A stretch of 64,000 nucleotides of DNA from the NCBI GenBank assembly GCA_018350325.1, contig JAEVLN010000008.1, positions 620,001 through 684,000 of the forward strand. The letters are read 5' to 3'. Positions 44,401 through 55,212 of this stretch are shown here, one piece after another. A program made the translations under genes and the position numbers. Each line of letters opens with the position of its first letter. Position 1 is the stretch's first letter. This DNA comes from Globodera rostochiensis. Its lineage: Eukaryota; Nematoda; Chromadorea; Rhabditida; Heteroderidae. The notes under the pieces were generated by a model, which did no database searches, was not told the origin of the DNA, and was given only the letters and a program-made list of their open reading frames with translations.

Positions 44401-46984
44401 GCTTACAGTTCAGTGTCTTTTTTTGGCATTGTGAAAGCTCTGTTTTATGATTAGATCCCGGATCGATCGAGATTTCGGACCGAGTTTTTTCGATATTTCA
44501 TTCGACGAAACTTACCGAAATTTCTTTTTTTGGAATTTACAGGATATCGAAAAATTACAAGTCGCTGGTGTGGTCGTCTCCCCTTTGGTCAATAGATTTT
44601 GATTTTGATCAAAAAACAATATTTTATGGGCCATCCATCATTTAATTTACAGAAAGGACATTTTGCATCAGTCGGAATATGTGCACTCCTACCCATACGA
44701 TTGGCGCACAAATCAAGTGATAAATTGAACATTTCTTTTTACATAATTTTAATTTTTTTAACCATAAATATTCGATTTTGCTATTAGATGTTTAAATTTC
44801 ATCATTCCTCCTCAGCCTGTCATCATCCGATGCAGTCCCCAATGGTTCATTGATGTCAAAGAATTGAGCAAGCGCTGCTTGGCTGCCGCGGAGGGTGAAT
44901 CGCCGGCGTTGCAAATCGCTTCTGGCATTCAAGGTGTGTTGGTCGGGAAATGAATTTCCGTTTTTGGATTTATTTTTATTTTTTTGGTCGTCCTGTTCAG
45001 ATTTGCGTGCAGGCTTTACCTCGTTGTTCCAGCACAGGCGCGACTGGTGGTGCGTGTCGCGTCAACGCGTGTGGGGCGTGCCCATTCCGGCGATACGCCA
45101 CCGCGACACGGGCGAAGTGCGCACAAACAGCGAATTCATACGGTCCATTGCTCATCTGCTGCTGGGCGCCGAGCAGCACCAGAATGGCACTGAAAACCAT
45201 GCCGAAAAAAAAGCAGACATTTGGTGGACAATGCCAATGCAGGAAATGGCCAAGTTGAAGGTGGATTTTTCTGCCCTAAAACTTGTTCCCCGCAGTGCTT
45301 TACATTTGATACTGATTTTTTTTATATTTACTGATCAGTTTGGCAAAGTCAAAACTCCTTTGTTTTTGCAAAAATTCTATGCTTCTTTTCCTCTTGATTT
45401 TTTGCCCCAGGCTTTTATTTGATTCTGCTCTATTGAATAGCGTGGATATTTTCTATCTTTTCAGGGCTTTCCATTTGATGCCGATCAGTTGAACAACGTG
45501 GAAAAATTGACTGAAGTGATGGACGTGTGGTTGGACAGCGGGTTGTCTTGGCACACGCTGAACGAAGAAGAGAACGGTGCAGAGAAAGATGCAAAACTGG
45601 TGGCCGATTTGGTTGTGGAGGGGGTTGATCAGGTGCGTTTTGACGTTTGCGTCATCCCAATTTTGCTACGAGTGATTTATTATTAAACTTCCAGCCTTTC
45701 TTTTATGTCATATTTTTATAAAATTACAGTTTCGTGGCTGGTTTCAAACTTCTTCGCTCACTTCAATGGCATTGCAAGTAAAAACGCAAAATGTCGTAAA
45801 TTTGCATCAACATTTTGCCCCATTTTCTGCCAGGACTGCGCACCGTTCAAGCAAATTTTAGTGCATGCAATGGCGGTGGATGATCAGGGAAAGAAAATGT
45901 CCAAGTCCAAAGGGAACGTTGTGGATCCGAAGACGGTACGGTAACTGCAATGAATCATACTTGAGATCGTACAGTACATGCTTGAACTATATCCAGATCA
46001 CCGGATGTGATCACTCATCTTTTGCCTCCTCTTCGTCGTTGCCCAATGGGAATGCCGATGCCATTGGAGTGGACGGACTTCGTCTTTGGTGTGCTTGGCT
46101 GGCTTCCGACTCTTCCGGCAGCGTCAGCATTGGGCCAAAAACGCTCAAATTGGTATGTAACAATTACGCCCTCAGCAAATTTATTGAAATTGTCGAAAAT
46201 TTGTCTGCATCAGGTGGAAACGCGTTTGCAGCAAATTCGTCGGATTCTGCGTTTCATTCTCGGCTCACTGGAATCCGCGGCAGAGGCGAAGCGCAAAAGC
46301 GGCACCGACTTGGCCGACTTGCTGAATCCGATAAGAAGCCCAACATTGACAACACCGGAGGGGCCTTGCGTGTTTACCCTGATGGCCTTGGACAGGGTCT
46401 GATGTTGAACATGTTTGATATTTTTGTATTTTTATTCGTTTACAGTACATTTTGGCAGAGTTGGATGATTTTATGGACCTCCTGGCTGATTTCCGTTTGA
46501 ATTACCGCTTTGGTGCTTTTGTTGAACAATATTACCAGTTTTTGCACAATCATCTCTCTTCCCAATACATTGTGTGGTTTGCTGAGATTTATTATTTTAA
46601 TAAATTAAAGCATTTAAGTATTTGGTGCGCGATCGGCTCTATTGTGATCCGGTGAATTCGGCTGCGCACGATGCTGTTCTGATCACACTCGACGTGGTCG
46701 GCCAGGTGCTCGTCTCCGCCATCGCGCCCATTTTACCGCATTTGGCTACCGAATATTTTACGCACCATCCCACACTTCGGCACCAGCCGGCCGAGGCATT
46801 TCGGCAGGCGTTTATGCCCGAGACTGGCATTGAACTGTTACGGCGTTCGTCGGCACTACAAAACGCCATCGGGGACCGGGCGGAGTTGACACGCATGATG
46901 GACGCTGTACGGGACATTCGCAAGAAGGCGGTCGACGACGAAGCATCGAAGGTCGAACTGCGGCAAATTCTGAATCGCCATTAG
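41417..46984 (+). CDS. iars-2: Isoleucyl-tRNA synthetase, mitochondrial type
   Basis: Class I enzyme charging tRNA-Ile. Exons: 41417-41595, 41680-41887, 42414-42664, 42768-42855, 42904-43091, 43155-43360, 43437-43480, 44268-44398, 44653-44716, 44816-44933, 45001-45260, 45465-45632, 45730-45777, 45834-45935, 45997-46152, 46214-46396, 46446 to about 46571, and about 46619-46984. HIGH region: [19 protein letters not shown]; then [10 protein letters not shown]. Editing domain: [16 protein letters not shown] and [17 protein letters not shown]. Also [28 protein letters not shown] and the KMSKS loop [13 protein letters not shown]. The bacterial-like sequence and Lys/Arg-rich start ([18 protein letters not shown]) suit the mitochondrial enzyme. 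The C-terminus (ending QILNRH) lacks an obvious zinc knuckle. The intron after 43480 uses a GC donor (GAG|GCAAGC) and hosts a MITE. Confidence 0.96.
41905..42310 (+). repeat. Internal fragment of the hAT-MITE family in an IARS2 intron
   Basis: Has both palindromic cores, CCCGGCGGCACCTATCGGCA (41936) and TCGGCGGAGCCTATCGGCAC (42056), and the later word AAAAATGCAATAAAA, in the same order as the complete element at 43567-44129. Terminal repeats are missing. Confidence 0.85.
43567..44129 (+). mobile_element. hAT-type MITE, 563 bp, with 8-bp target duplication
   Basis: Left end CAGGCCCGTAGCCAGGGGGG and right end (reverse complement) CAGGGCCGAAGCCAG are terminal inverted repeats of the CAGGGGCGTAGCCAG kind seen in hAT elements. 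The element is flanked by the exact direct repeat ATCTGAAC (43559-43566 and 44130-44137), the 8-bp duplication typical of hAT. No transposase. Inside are poly-G and poly-C blocks and two copies of the palindromic core GGCGGCGCCT(A/G)TCGGCACC. Inserted in intron 7 of IARS2. Confidence 0.95.
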
Positions 46985-47375
46985 CAGAAGAGAGGGGAGA
47001 TCGATAAAACTTTTTTGTCAATTTGTTACTAATTTTAATTGTTATTTTACAATAACAGATTTTCTTCTACACTTTTTTTAAAATTTTGATTTTTGACTCA
47101 AATTGTTAAGAGATTTGCAATTAAAATTTTAAAAATGCGGTAATTTTTTGAAGCTTTAAGAATGGGATAGAGCCAAAAATGAAATTTTAGTGAATCATTT
47201 AGGAAAGTCTTCTGAGTGATGTTTTAATAATTGAGGTTCAAATCCCGACGGTTTAAATAGTTTTTTCTGTCTTTCTATTAACTTCGATGGTAAAAGAAAC
47301 ATTCTAAAAATTTTTAAAAGTCGTTCAGATTTTTAAAATATTTTTGAAGGTAATTTAGAAATTTTTCAATTTTTT
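46985..47375. other. Intergenic, nothing recognised
   Basis: AT-rich DNA after the IARS2 stop. A T-arm-like word (GAGGTTCAAATCCCGACGG near 47232) is present without matching acceptor or anticodon arms. Confidence 0.45.
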
Positions 47376-48187
47376 TTGGATAAAGTCGGTATTTATTCGA
47401 TCAAATTCATTTCACTTCTCCCAACGGCGCCCTCAAATTCCAATTTAATTTAATTTATTTGACTCTCCTGTACAAAAATTATTTATTGAAAATGCAACTT
47501 TTAGAAGTGAGAAATATACAATAAAAAGAAATTCACAATAAAATCTAAGAAACGGTATGCGTGGTCAAGACTTTCCTTGTTGGGATTAGAGTTTTTTGCA
47601 ATTCTCGAGCCAAGATATCGCTTAAGCCTAATGAGCGATGCCGTCAGCCCTTCACCCGAACTCTAAAACAGGTAGGGCGAGTCGCCTACGCCCGTGCCAA
47701 CACTGATGCCGCCCTCGTTGACCCCCGCCAACTTTGTGCGCAACAAATGTCCACTCTGCACGTTGTGTTGTACGCTCCCGTCCAGTTTATTGCCTATCAA
47801 AGTGCCGTAGATGCCCATTTCGCCGACCACAGTGCTGAGTTTGGGCTCATTGAAAGGGCGCAGGAAATAATTCTGAAATTTTTGAGGTTACGAGATTAGC
47901 CTAAAACATTTCGAGATTGAAGCATAGGGCCTTCAGCAGGTCGGTAACTTTAAAGGCAACCTTAAATGTCGTCGGATACAATTTCTGCATTAGAATATAG
48001 GAGGCTCTTTCATTTTGTGGTAAGTCGCGCAATTTATCGGCCAACTTCTCGTCGTAGAAATTGTTTCCTCCGCATTCACGATTCGGTTTCTGCACATACT
48101 TTTCGGGATGTTCAATTGCATCTTGAGCCAAATGCTTCCATAGTGTTGCTTACTTACATCAGTGTTATGTAATTTCCGTTTATTAAA
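47376..48187 (-). pseudogene. Truncated copy of the glutathione-synthetase-like gene
   Basis: Reverse-oriented duplicate of 31235-31978, so it carries only exons 11 and 12 (coding remnant about 48122-47663) and the 3' flank. The protein part is almost unchanged: KPNRECGGNNFYDEKL and VNEGGISVGTGVGDSPYLF are identical, and the stop is kept. Exons 1-10 and the signal peptide are absent. Where the intron 10 acceptor should be (GCTTAG) it reads GCTCAAG. Immediately upstream is a 54-bp block (48132-48187) identical to 28870-28923, which lies about 120 bp before the ATG of the full gene. The copy thus looks like an internal deletion of a duplicated gene. Without exons 1-10 it cannot encode the enzyme. 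Confidence 0.88.
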
Positions 48188-48564
48188 ATAAAATTTCGTC
48201 TTAATCTTTTTATATTCAATTTTTCGTCCCAAACAAAAACCAATCAAAAGTGTACTTTTTGGTAGAATTTCTTTTTGCGAGTTTCTGTCAAGGGTCTGTA
48301 TAAAATTAAAAAAAAAATTTTTAAATATTTTTTTGATGACAATTCATTGAATATTTATAAACATAACATTGTTCAAAGTTAATGATCTTAATGTCATAAA
48401 ATGCAGAAAAATTAAAGCAATTTTTTATTCCATATATATTAAAAGATTTAGAAAAATTTTCACTTTTAACTCCCAAAATAAAAATAATATTAATATATTT
48501 TATGCTTGCCAAGTGAAGATTTATTGCTTCGTTCAAAATAAACAAATGAATGTATGTGAATATT
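48188..48564. other. Intergenic, nothing recognised
   Basis: Very AT-rich, with short direct words only; 3' flank of the UDP-glycosyltransferase. Confidence 0.4.
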
Positions 48565-51320
48565 TTAATTCATTTTTATTTTCCGTTCCTTATTTCTTTC
48601 GGGTGATCGAAGACATTTTGCCACAAATGTTGTCAATTTGAACAGAATGCAGACAAAAACTCCCACCACAACTGCCGAGAACAAAAGGACGTCGACGGAA
48701 TAATAAGCCAAAGTGCCAAGTTCGTCCTCCCAGGGCAGGTTCAGCTCGTTCAGTTCCGCAAATTCGGCCGCAAATTCCACCCACCGGATCAATGTCTCTT
48801 TGGGCCCGAAGGGCATCAGTTCAAATTTGCGCTTTACCATTTGCGCATTGCTTCGGTAGGAGGGGTCGTTGAGGACCTACAAAAAGCGGCAATCAATTAC
48901 AATATTAAAGTACCTAATTAATGTGCACGATTAAAATCATTAAATGATTAAAACGTCGTACTTAAATAGTTTAAAATAAAAAATTCAGAAAATTGGACTT
49001 TGCCAAGGCTGGCGAAGAACAATTCCTCGGCTCCCACTGTTTGCAATGCTTTCACGTCCAATTTAATGCCGACGCCTTTATGTTCCGCCAAAATTGCATT
49101 GTATTTTTGGTCCCCAAATAACGGAATGGCCAAAATGGGCACTCCGGCACGCACAGACTCTGTCAAGCTGTTCAGCCCGCAATGGGAAACAAAGGCACGC
49201 GTTTTTGGATGCACTTTAACATAAAAATAAACAAACATTTGAAACATTTTTGACGTAATAATTTGAACCAAAAAAATTACATAAAATTGTTTTTTGATCC
49301 GTCCATGTCACCGGATGCACATTTTTGTGTTTGGCAAAAAATTTGGCGTCCCGCTCAGACAGTTCAAGCTTCCAAATGAATTCATAATCAGAAAATTGCG
49401 CAAATGTATGCAAAAGTGCCATTTTCATTTGGTTTGGCATTTTTTGAGTGTCCGTATACGACCCAAACGATACAAAAACTGCGCCGGTTTTGGCTTTATC
49501 CAATAAGCGGCTGACTTTCTAAACAATTCGTATTAAATTGTTTAAAAACTTTTAAATATTTTGTTTTTATGTTATATTTAATGTTTACCGGGTCCAATTG
49601 TTTTTGCGCCATTTCGATCATTCCTCCAACATTGATCACTTTGTTTGAAATTGGCCTCGGGAATTCGAAAAACTAAATAAAAAAGTATTACTTTTTTAAA
49701 AAATAAAATAAAATAATTTCACATCACTTGGTTGGAATTGACAAATATCAGCGAAATATTTCGTGCAATTTCTTTCATTTTTGGAAAATCATTTCCAAAA
49801 GCATGGCGAACAATTGGCTCCTGAATTTTGCAAATGAATACATTAATGGTTTAAAATCAACTCACTTCAATATGATTCTGAAAGTCATAAAGAAATGCCC
49901 AATTGTAAAATGAATTGTAGAAGTTTATTAATCGATCCCGGAATGGCAAAAGCGGCGCTCCCTCGAGGGCAGCAAATACATCGTAAAAGAGAAACCGGAT
50001 TAATAATAAATAAACCATCCCTTTGACCATATTTTACAATTAATTTATTTTATGTAAATAAATTATATTTATTACATCATTATTGACTAACTGAAAAATA
50101 AAATTTAAAAATGGCGAAATGCATAAAAACTATTTCTACCTGGCACCCAATTCCCCCCCCCCCCCCTCTCACCCTCGAGGAATACGTCCTCAGGCATTCA
50201 TGCAAGCAGCACGTACTGCTTGCAGGCTTTGCCTGAAGCCATATCCGGATATTCTTCTTATTTTGTCTCATTGCTTAGCTCACCGGTCACGTAGCTGGCA
50301 AATGCGGGGATGCCAAAGTGTTTTGCCGTAACTTGGTAAAGCGGTGCCGCAATTGCTGCCAACTTCGTTTTGGCCCCAATTCGATGGAACATGGCAAAAG
50401 GGCAAAAGTCGTACATTTCGGCAATTGCGACGTCGAACTGTTCGGCCTCGAGACGACGGATCAGCTCATCGTTCCAAGTCAATTCTGGAGGCATAATATA
50501 TTCTATATTATTTATATACAGATTATATTTAGTTAAAACCTTGGCATAAATTTGCGGCAAAATTCATGAAGCTTATCCAAACGTTCTAAATGTTGTTGAT
50601 TTATTATTGCAAATCAGTCAAAGGATTCGTTCGCCCAGCAATAAATTTTTGGATAATTTGAATGGGCAAAACGTACAGATTGCCAAAGGAAAGTGGCGAA
50701 CGAATTGCCGTCAAATGGATCTTTAAGTAAGCTCAAATGTTGCACATTAATTGAATTCTCAGCAAACATTTGGCGAAAGTCGTAAATTTTTTGCGCTTTG
50801 TGCACTTCTTTGGGCCATGAAATGGTAAAGTTGTTTGGTATCAATCGCATAAAATGCTTAATGAAGTAAATAAGCAATGCTTTTACATATCCGACAGAAT
50901 GGTCTTGTATTTGTTATAAAATATATTTAATATTATTTTTATATTTGAGTAATGGCAGTTAATAATTTTCCGGGCTGTGCCACGGGTGGCGGGGGAGGAG
51001 ACTTAGGCAGTACATATTTTAATCTGCTGCAACCTCTCTCCTAAACGGACATAAAGCCACCACACTTTTAAGCTTTTTAAGCGCGGCCCTGCGCAACTTT
51101 TGCCATTTCTCACCACTTCATGGCCTGCCTCTGTGAGAGTGTCCGCAATTGTGCCCATAAACTGCATGTGACTCCATGTGAGTGTTGGGGAATAAACCAG
51201 CACTTTGAGCCGTCTTTTGGCAGCCCCAGCGGCTCCGTTTGGAAGAACAACAATAATTATACAAAAAACAATTGTTAATATAACCGAATTAATTAGAAAA
51301 TGCGTTGAGGAATAAGCCAT
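48565..51320 (-). CDS. UDP-glycosyltransferase (UGT family 1)
   Basis: Transfers a sugar from a UDP-sugar to small lipophilic molecules in the ER lumen; a detoxification role is typical. The ATG at 51320 starts a signal/anchor (FLINSVILTIVFCIIIVVLP) followed by KVLVYSPTLTWSHMQFMG, the usual N-terminal strand. Later exons give RRLEAEQFDVAIAEMYDFCP, FPRPISNKVINVGGMIEMAQ, GAVFVSFGSYTDTQKMP and FIWKLELSERDAKFF. The UGT signature is in the exon near 49040-49210: VSHCGLNSLTESVRAGVPIL and IPLFGDQKYNA, with the donor-binding Ser-His-Cys-Gly and Asp-Gln. The classic HGG is CGL here. The C-terminus has the membrane segment SVDVLLFSAVVVGVFVCILF and a Lys/Arg tail. One intron contains a poly-C run (50153-50166). 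Not every exon border was fixed. Confidence 0.92.
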
Positions 51321-53206
51321 GTTAAATCGGTATGAACTGCTTGCTGTTCTTCTGCTGAATTCACAAAAAGGGAGGAGAAGGAATTGTTCTTTTAGTCTAA
51401 AAAGGGAATTTGAATGTGCTGAACAACAAATATTTGTTCAGAAATGAAATAAGAAATGATGGAATTCACTCACTTATTAATCAATTCGCTACACTTTTTG
51501 TCTGGATTAATTGCCTTTATCAATTGATTGGTTCTTTTGTGTTTTAATAATTTGTTGGTTTTCGTTTAGTCCGTTATAATAGTCTCTGATTAAGTAAAAT
51601 TTGCTCAATTTTTTAGAATCTAGTTAATTTTCTGACATGAACTTAAATTCCGTTAAAATGCTCATTTAATTTCATTTATTTTAAAATTAATTAGAATGCA
51701 AACAAAAGACTCAAAATCATTTATAAGATTAGAATTTAATATGGTAAGACAAATGCGATATGTTGGAATTAAAACTTTAAAACCGAAGGAAATGTCAGTT
51801 CGCCTGGGATTCAGAATTTCTCGTTCAAAGTGGCAATTTAAATTCCCCGTAATTTGGTGGCACAATTGGTGGATGAAGATGATCAATCAGCTGTAATTTA
51901 GTTAAATTGGATGAAGATGATCGATCAGCCAGCTGTAATTTAGTTAAATTCCCACTTCTTATTTCTCACGACCCCAACTCAACTCGTAAGATTCATTATG
52001 AAATATAAAAATTATTATTTTTTCGATCTTGCTATCCTCCCATCAGCGCCACTCAATTCGTTTAATGTACCAACCATTAAACGTGAAATCGGAAGGATCT
52101 CTGTGAATTTAACGATATTTTTGGCCATTTAATTTCAGGAATTCTTTTACATAAAGCCAAAATAAACAAATAAATGATACACGAGTCTGACTAAATTTTC
52201 GAGTCGAGTTTTGAGTCTAAAAAACCTCTCGGCAACCCAGAGTGCGTGGTTATATGCATACTGAAAAAGTAAAACAAAAATATTTATCAACACGACTACA
52301 AAGTACATATTTTCGATGAAGCTTGGAAATTCCAATCCCTAATTAGCTTTATCAGTTAAGAGTGAGCAAGTAACCAAACGACAAATTACTTCCTGCCCCA
52401 TAACTCCCCGACAGAGTGCCGTCCTTTCGTATTATTTGTTCCTTCCTTCCTTCTCTCTGTCCGTGTGCCGTCCGCGAGTGCCAAGAAGCCCTTCCCTTTT
52501 GTGCATAATCGCCGTTTGGAGGGTATCCCCCCCCCCCCCCCCCCCCCCTCTTTTCTGTCCTTGTCAATACGCAAATTCTTATTTCGGATGAAAGCAAAGC
52601 TATCAAATACGTTTCTGACAGTCAAGATTAGCATCTCTCGTCCAACTGAAAGTGTTTATTGACAATAGCAAATCCTCCGCCATCCACGCAAATTGTTGAT
52701 TAAAAACTCTCTCTATGTAAATAAAAGGATGGCTTTTAAAATTCGGTGTATTCATTTAAACACAAATTTTGTCTTCGAATTATTTTTGTTATGACTTTTT
52801 TTCATTAAAATTTGCCCGAATCTGAACAATTTACGTAAAATGTGCCACTTTTTGCCTGTCTGTCCAACTTTGCTGATTCAATGCTCTCATTCCACGTTTT
52901 CCTTGCCAAATTTAAATGCGTCATGCCCCAACATGCTTAGGCCGCCCCTTTTTGTGTATTCTGTGAAACAGTTCCTCGCCCCGTTATTTATTTATAAATA
53001 CAGAAGTCGGCGGGGACTCTGAACGCGGAAGTTTTATAAATTTACGGCAAATGTCATTTAAATTGCAAGAATTTGTTCTCCTAATTTTCAACTATTTGCT
53101 AAGGCCGTCTGCCTCAATTTTTAATAAATGCAATAATTTGTATTTGTTGAAGCTCGGGCCGAATTTTTTAGCATAAATAATTTATCTTTAGCCGTGTCCT
53201 AACATT
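51321..53206. other. Intergenic, nothing recognised except short repeats
   Basis: About 1.9 kb. A roughly 37-bp direct repeat (GATGAAGATGATCAATCAGC then TGTAATTTAGTTAAATT) occurs twice at 51872-51950. A run of about 20 C residues lies near 52528-52548. No gene signature. Confidence 0.5.
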
Positions 53207-53212
53207 GGTTAG

Positions 53213-53779
53213 CCCACATTTGCGCCCCCACATTTGCGCCCCACATTTGCGCCCCCCACATTTGCGCCCCCCACATTTGCGCCCCCACATTTGCGCCCCC
53301 ACATTTGCGCCCCCACATTTGCGCCCCCACATTTGCGCCCCCCACATTTGCGCCCCCCACATTTGCGCCCCCCACATTTGCGCCCCCCACATTTGCGCCC
53401 CCACATTTGCGCCCCCACATTTGCGCCCCCCACATTTGCGCCCCCCACATTTGCGCCCCCCACATTTGCGCCCCCACATTTGCGCCCCCCACATTTGCGC
53501 CCCCACATTTGCGCCCCCCACATTTGCGCCCCCCACATTTGCGCCCCCACATTTGCGCCCCCACATTTGCGCCCCCCACATTTGCGCCCCCACATTTGCG
53601 CCCCCCACATTTGCGCCCCCACATTTGCGCCCCCACATTTGCGCCCCCACATTTGCGCCCCCCACATTTGCGCCCCCACATTTGCGCCCCCCACATTTGC
53701 GCCCCCCACATTTGCGCCCCCACATTTGCGCCCCCACATTTGCGCCCCCACATTTGCGCCCCCCACATTTGCGCCCCCA
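53213..53779 (+). repeat. CCCCCACATTTGCG minisatellite, about 39 units
   Basis: Units alternate between 14 and 15 bp depending on five or six C residues before ACATTTGCG. This keeps several frames open on both strands, giving spurious ORFs of up to 218 codons. Confidence 0.97.
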
Positions 53780-53909
53780 GATGGAGAAAAAAAAATAAAA
53801 AATTCATTTCCGATAAATCGCCTTTCCCAAGGGCCAACAGGGATTGTATCGACAAATCATAAAATCATGCACAGCCAAACATCGTTCTAACGAACTTTTA
53901 GTTTGCTAA

Positions 53910-54233
53910 TTAATCAAGCCAGTTGTCTATTCCTTTTGTTGTTAGACGAAATGAAAGGGCATGGAGATGGGTGATCCATGCTTGATCGTTTCGCTCATTG
54001 GGGTTTTGTTGGTCAAAACGTTCGACTAAATCTCTAATAGATCTGTCATTCTCCAAATATTTTTTGGAACGAGGAATTTCAGCTACGGGCCTGGTCGGAT
54101 CAAGCTCATGAGGCCTCATTCTGTTCCGCTGATATTCTTCTTCGTCTTTGATACGCGATATAAAGCTAAATTTTTGAATTTTATTTTTACTGAAATTTAA
54201 AGCACGTTGCCAAAGGAGGTTTTGGTGCTGCAA
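53910..54233 (-). CDS. ORF in the middle of the FoldBack-like element, unknown
   Basis: About 107 codons with protein-like composition: RIKDEEEYQRNRMRPHELDP, TRPVAEIPRSKKYLENDRSI, RDLVERFDQQNPNERNDQAW, ITHLHALSFRLTTKGIDNWL. No low complexity and no family that I recognise. It lies in the unique centre of the inverted-repeat element, so it may be a captured host exon or element-encoded. The true start is uncertain because the first 20 or so residues look intronic. Confidence 0.4.
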   Translation of the reverse strand: MQHQNLLWQRALNFSKNKIQKFSFISRIKDEEEYQRNRMRPHELDPTRPVAEIPRSKKYLENDRSIRDLVERFDQQNPNERNDQAWITHLHALSFRLTTKGIDNWLD

Positions 54234-54424
54234 ATCGTTTATTGAAACTTGAATGAAACCCTTCTAGTCCATTATTTGTTCTTCCGATGTCTGCAAGAAC
54301 TGAATCATGCATATTCCAAGAAGCTGGGACAAACAAAGCGGCTCTTCTGTTTCCATTACCATCAACGCGAAAAATGTAGGCCCTAGTATTGGAGCTTACT
54401 AATCACATACCTTTAACTTACGCT

Positions 54425-54635
54425 TCGAAATAATTGTAAATCGGAATAGCCGCAGCTGGTGCATGATTGCGAAGAGTTACTCTGTCGTACGTGCGGAACG
54501 TCAGCTTGTGCATTCAGCCGGTCGCTCTCCCAGGACGACTTTGAATATGCTGAGGATTTGCATGTTTTTTTCAATGAGATGGAAAAAGCTTCTGGCACTG
54601 TGGTTCCGGCATGCTGTTATGTGGGTATAAAATAA
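54425..54635 (+). other. Cysteine-containing open segment in the element's centre
   Basis: In one + frame the DNA reads CEELLCRTCGTSACAFSRSL, SQDDFEYAEDLHVFFNEMEK, ASGTVVPACCYVG without a stop, and WDCTDGNQNFKHGNCP follows in another frame near 54670. This resembles a broken small Cys-rich domain but I cannot name it. Confidence 0.3.
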
Positions 54636-54888
54636 CTTTTTAATGCATGTGAAAGTTTTTCAACAAGACGAAGATGGGATTGTACGGATGGCAATCAGAA
54701 CTTCAAGCATGGAAATTGTCCGTAGCCGCGCCATAACAGTTAACCGCCAAAGCTATTTTAATTGCGATGCTACATGCCTACTCCCTTAGTCACTCAGATG
54801 TTGCATGATATGATTTGTCGATACAATCCCTGTTGGCCTTGGGAAAGGCGATTTATCGGAATGAATTTTTTTTTTTTTCTCCATCTGG

Positions 54889-55060
54889 GGGCGCAAATGT
54901 GGGGGCGCAAATGTGGGGGGCGCAAATGTGGGGGGCGCAAATGTGGGGGCGCAAATGTGGGGGGCGCAAATGTGGGGGCGCAAATGTGGGGGCGCAAATG
55001 TGGGGGCGCAAATGTGGGGGCGCAAATGTGGGGGGCGCAAATGTGGGGGCGCAAATGTGG
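54889..55060 (+). repeat. CGCAAATGTGGGGG minisatellite, about 12 units
   Basis: Same unit as the array at 53213-53779 in reverse orientation; the shorter arm of the FoldBack-like element. Confidence 0.96.
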
Positions 55061-55212
55061 GAGCACGCTAACCATTAACGATTATTTTTGTTGTAGAAAC
55101 TGATCAAATTGATGATTAAAAAAAATACAAAATCCCATTTAATCACAAAGATTCAAATATCTCATTGTTAATGTTTTGAAATTCAAATTATTTTTTATTT
55201 AAATGCAGGAAA

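Larger units (their letters stand above)
53207..55073. mobile_element. FoldBack-like element with minisatellite arms
   Basis: Outer ends are inverted (GGTTAGC at 53207-53213 and GCTAACC at 55067-55073). Next come arrays of the same short repeat in opposite orientation, CCCCCACATTTGCG on the left (about 570 bp) and CGCAAATGTGGGGG on the right (about 170 bp). Inside these, about 95 bp are also inverted: CAGATGGAGAAAAA, CGATAAATCGCCTTTCCCAA, GGGCCAACAGGGATTGTATC, GACAAATCAT on the left and their complement at 54802-54888. Between lies about 930 bp of unique DNA. Long inverted repeats made of tandem short repeats around a unique middle are the hallmark of FoldBack elements. A target-site duplication is not clear. 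Confidence 0.75.

Noticed and set aside
47160..47270. tRNA gene suggested by GAGGTTCAAATCCCGACGG
   Set aside because: No matching acceptor stem, D-arm or anticodon arm could be found upstream.
53168..53890. ORFs of 185-218 codons on both strands with repeated HLRPPHLRP or GGANVGAQMW
   Set aside because: All frames are open because of the 14/15-bp minisatellite; this is a repeat arm and not a gene.
53213..55060. CRISPR-like array
   Set aside because: Units are contiguous tandem repeats without spacers and the DNA is eukaryotic.
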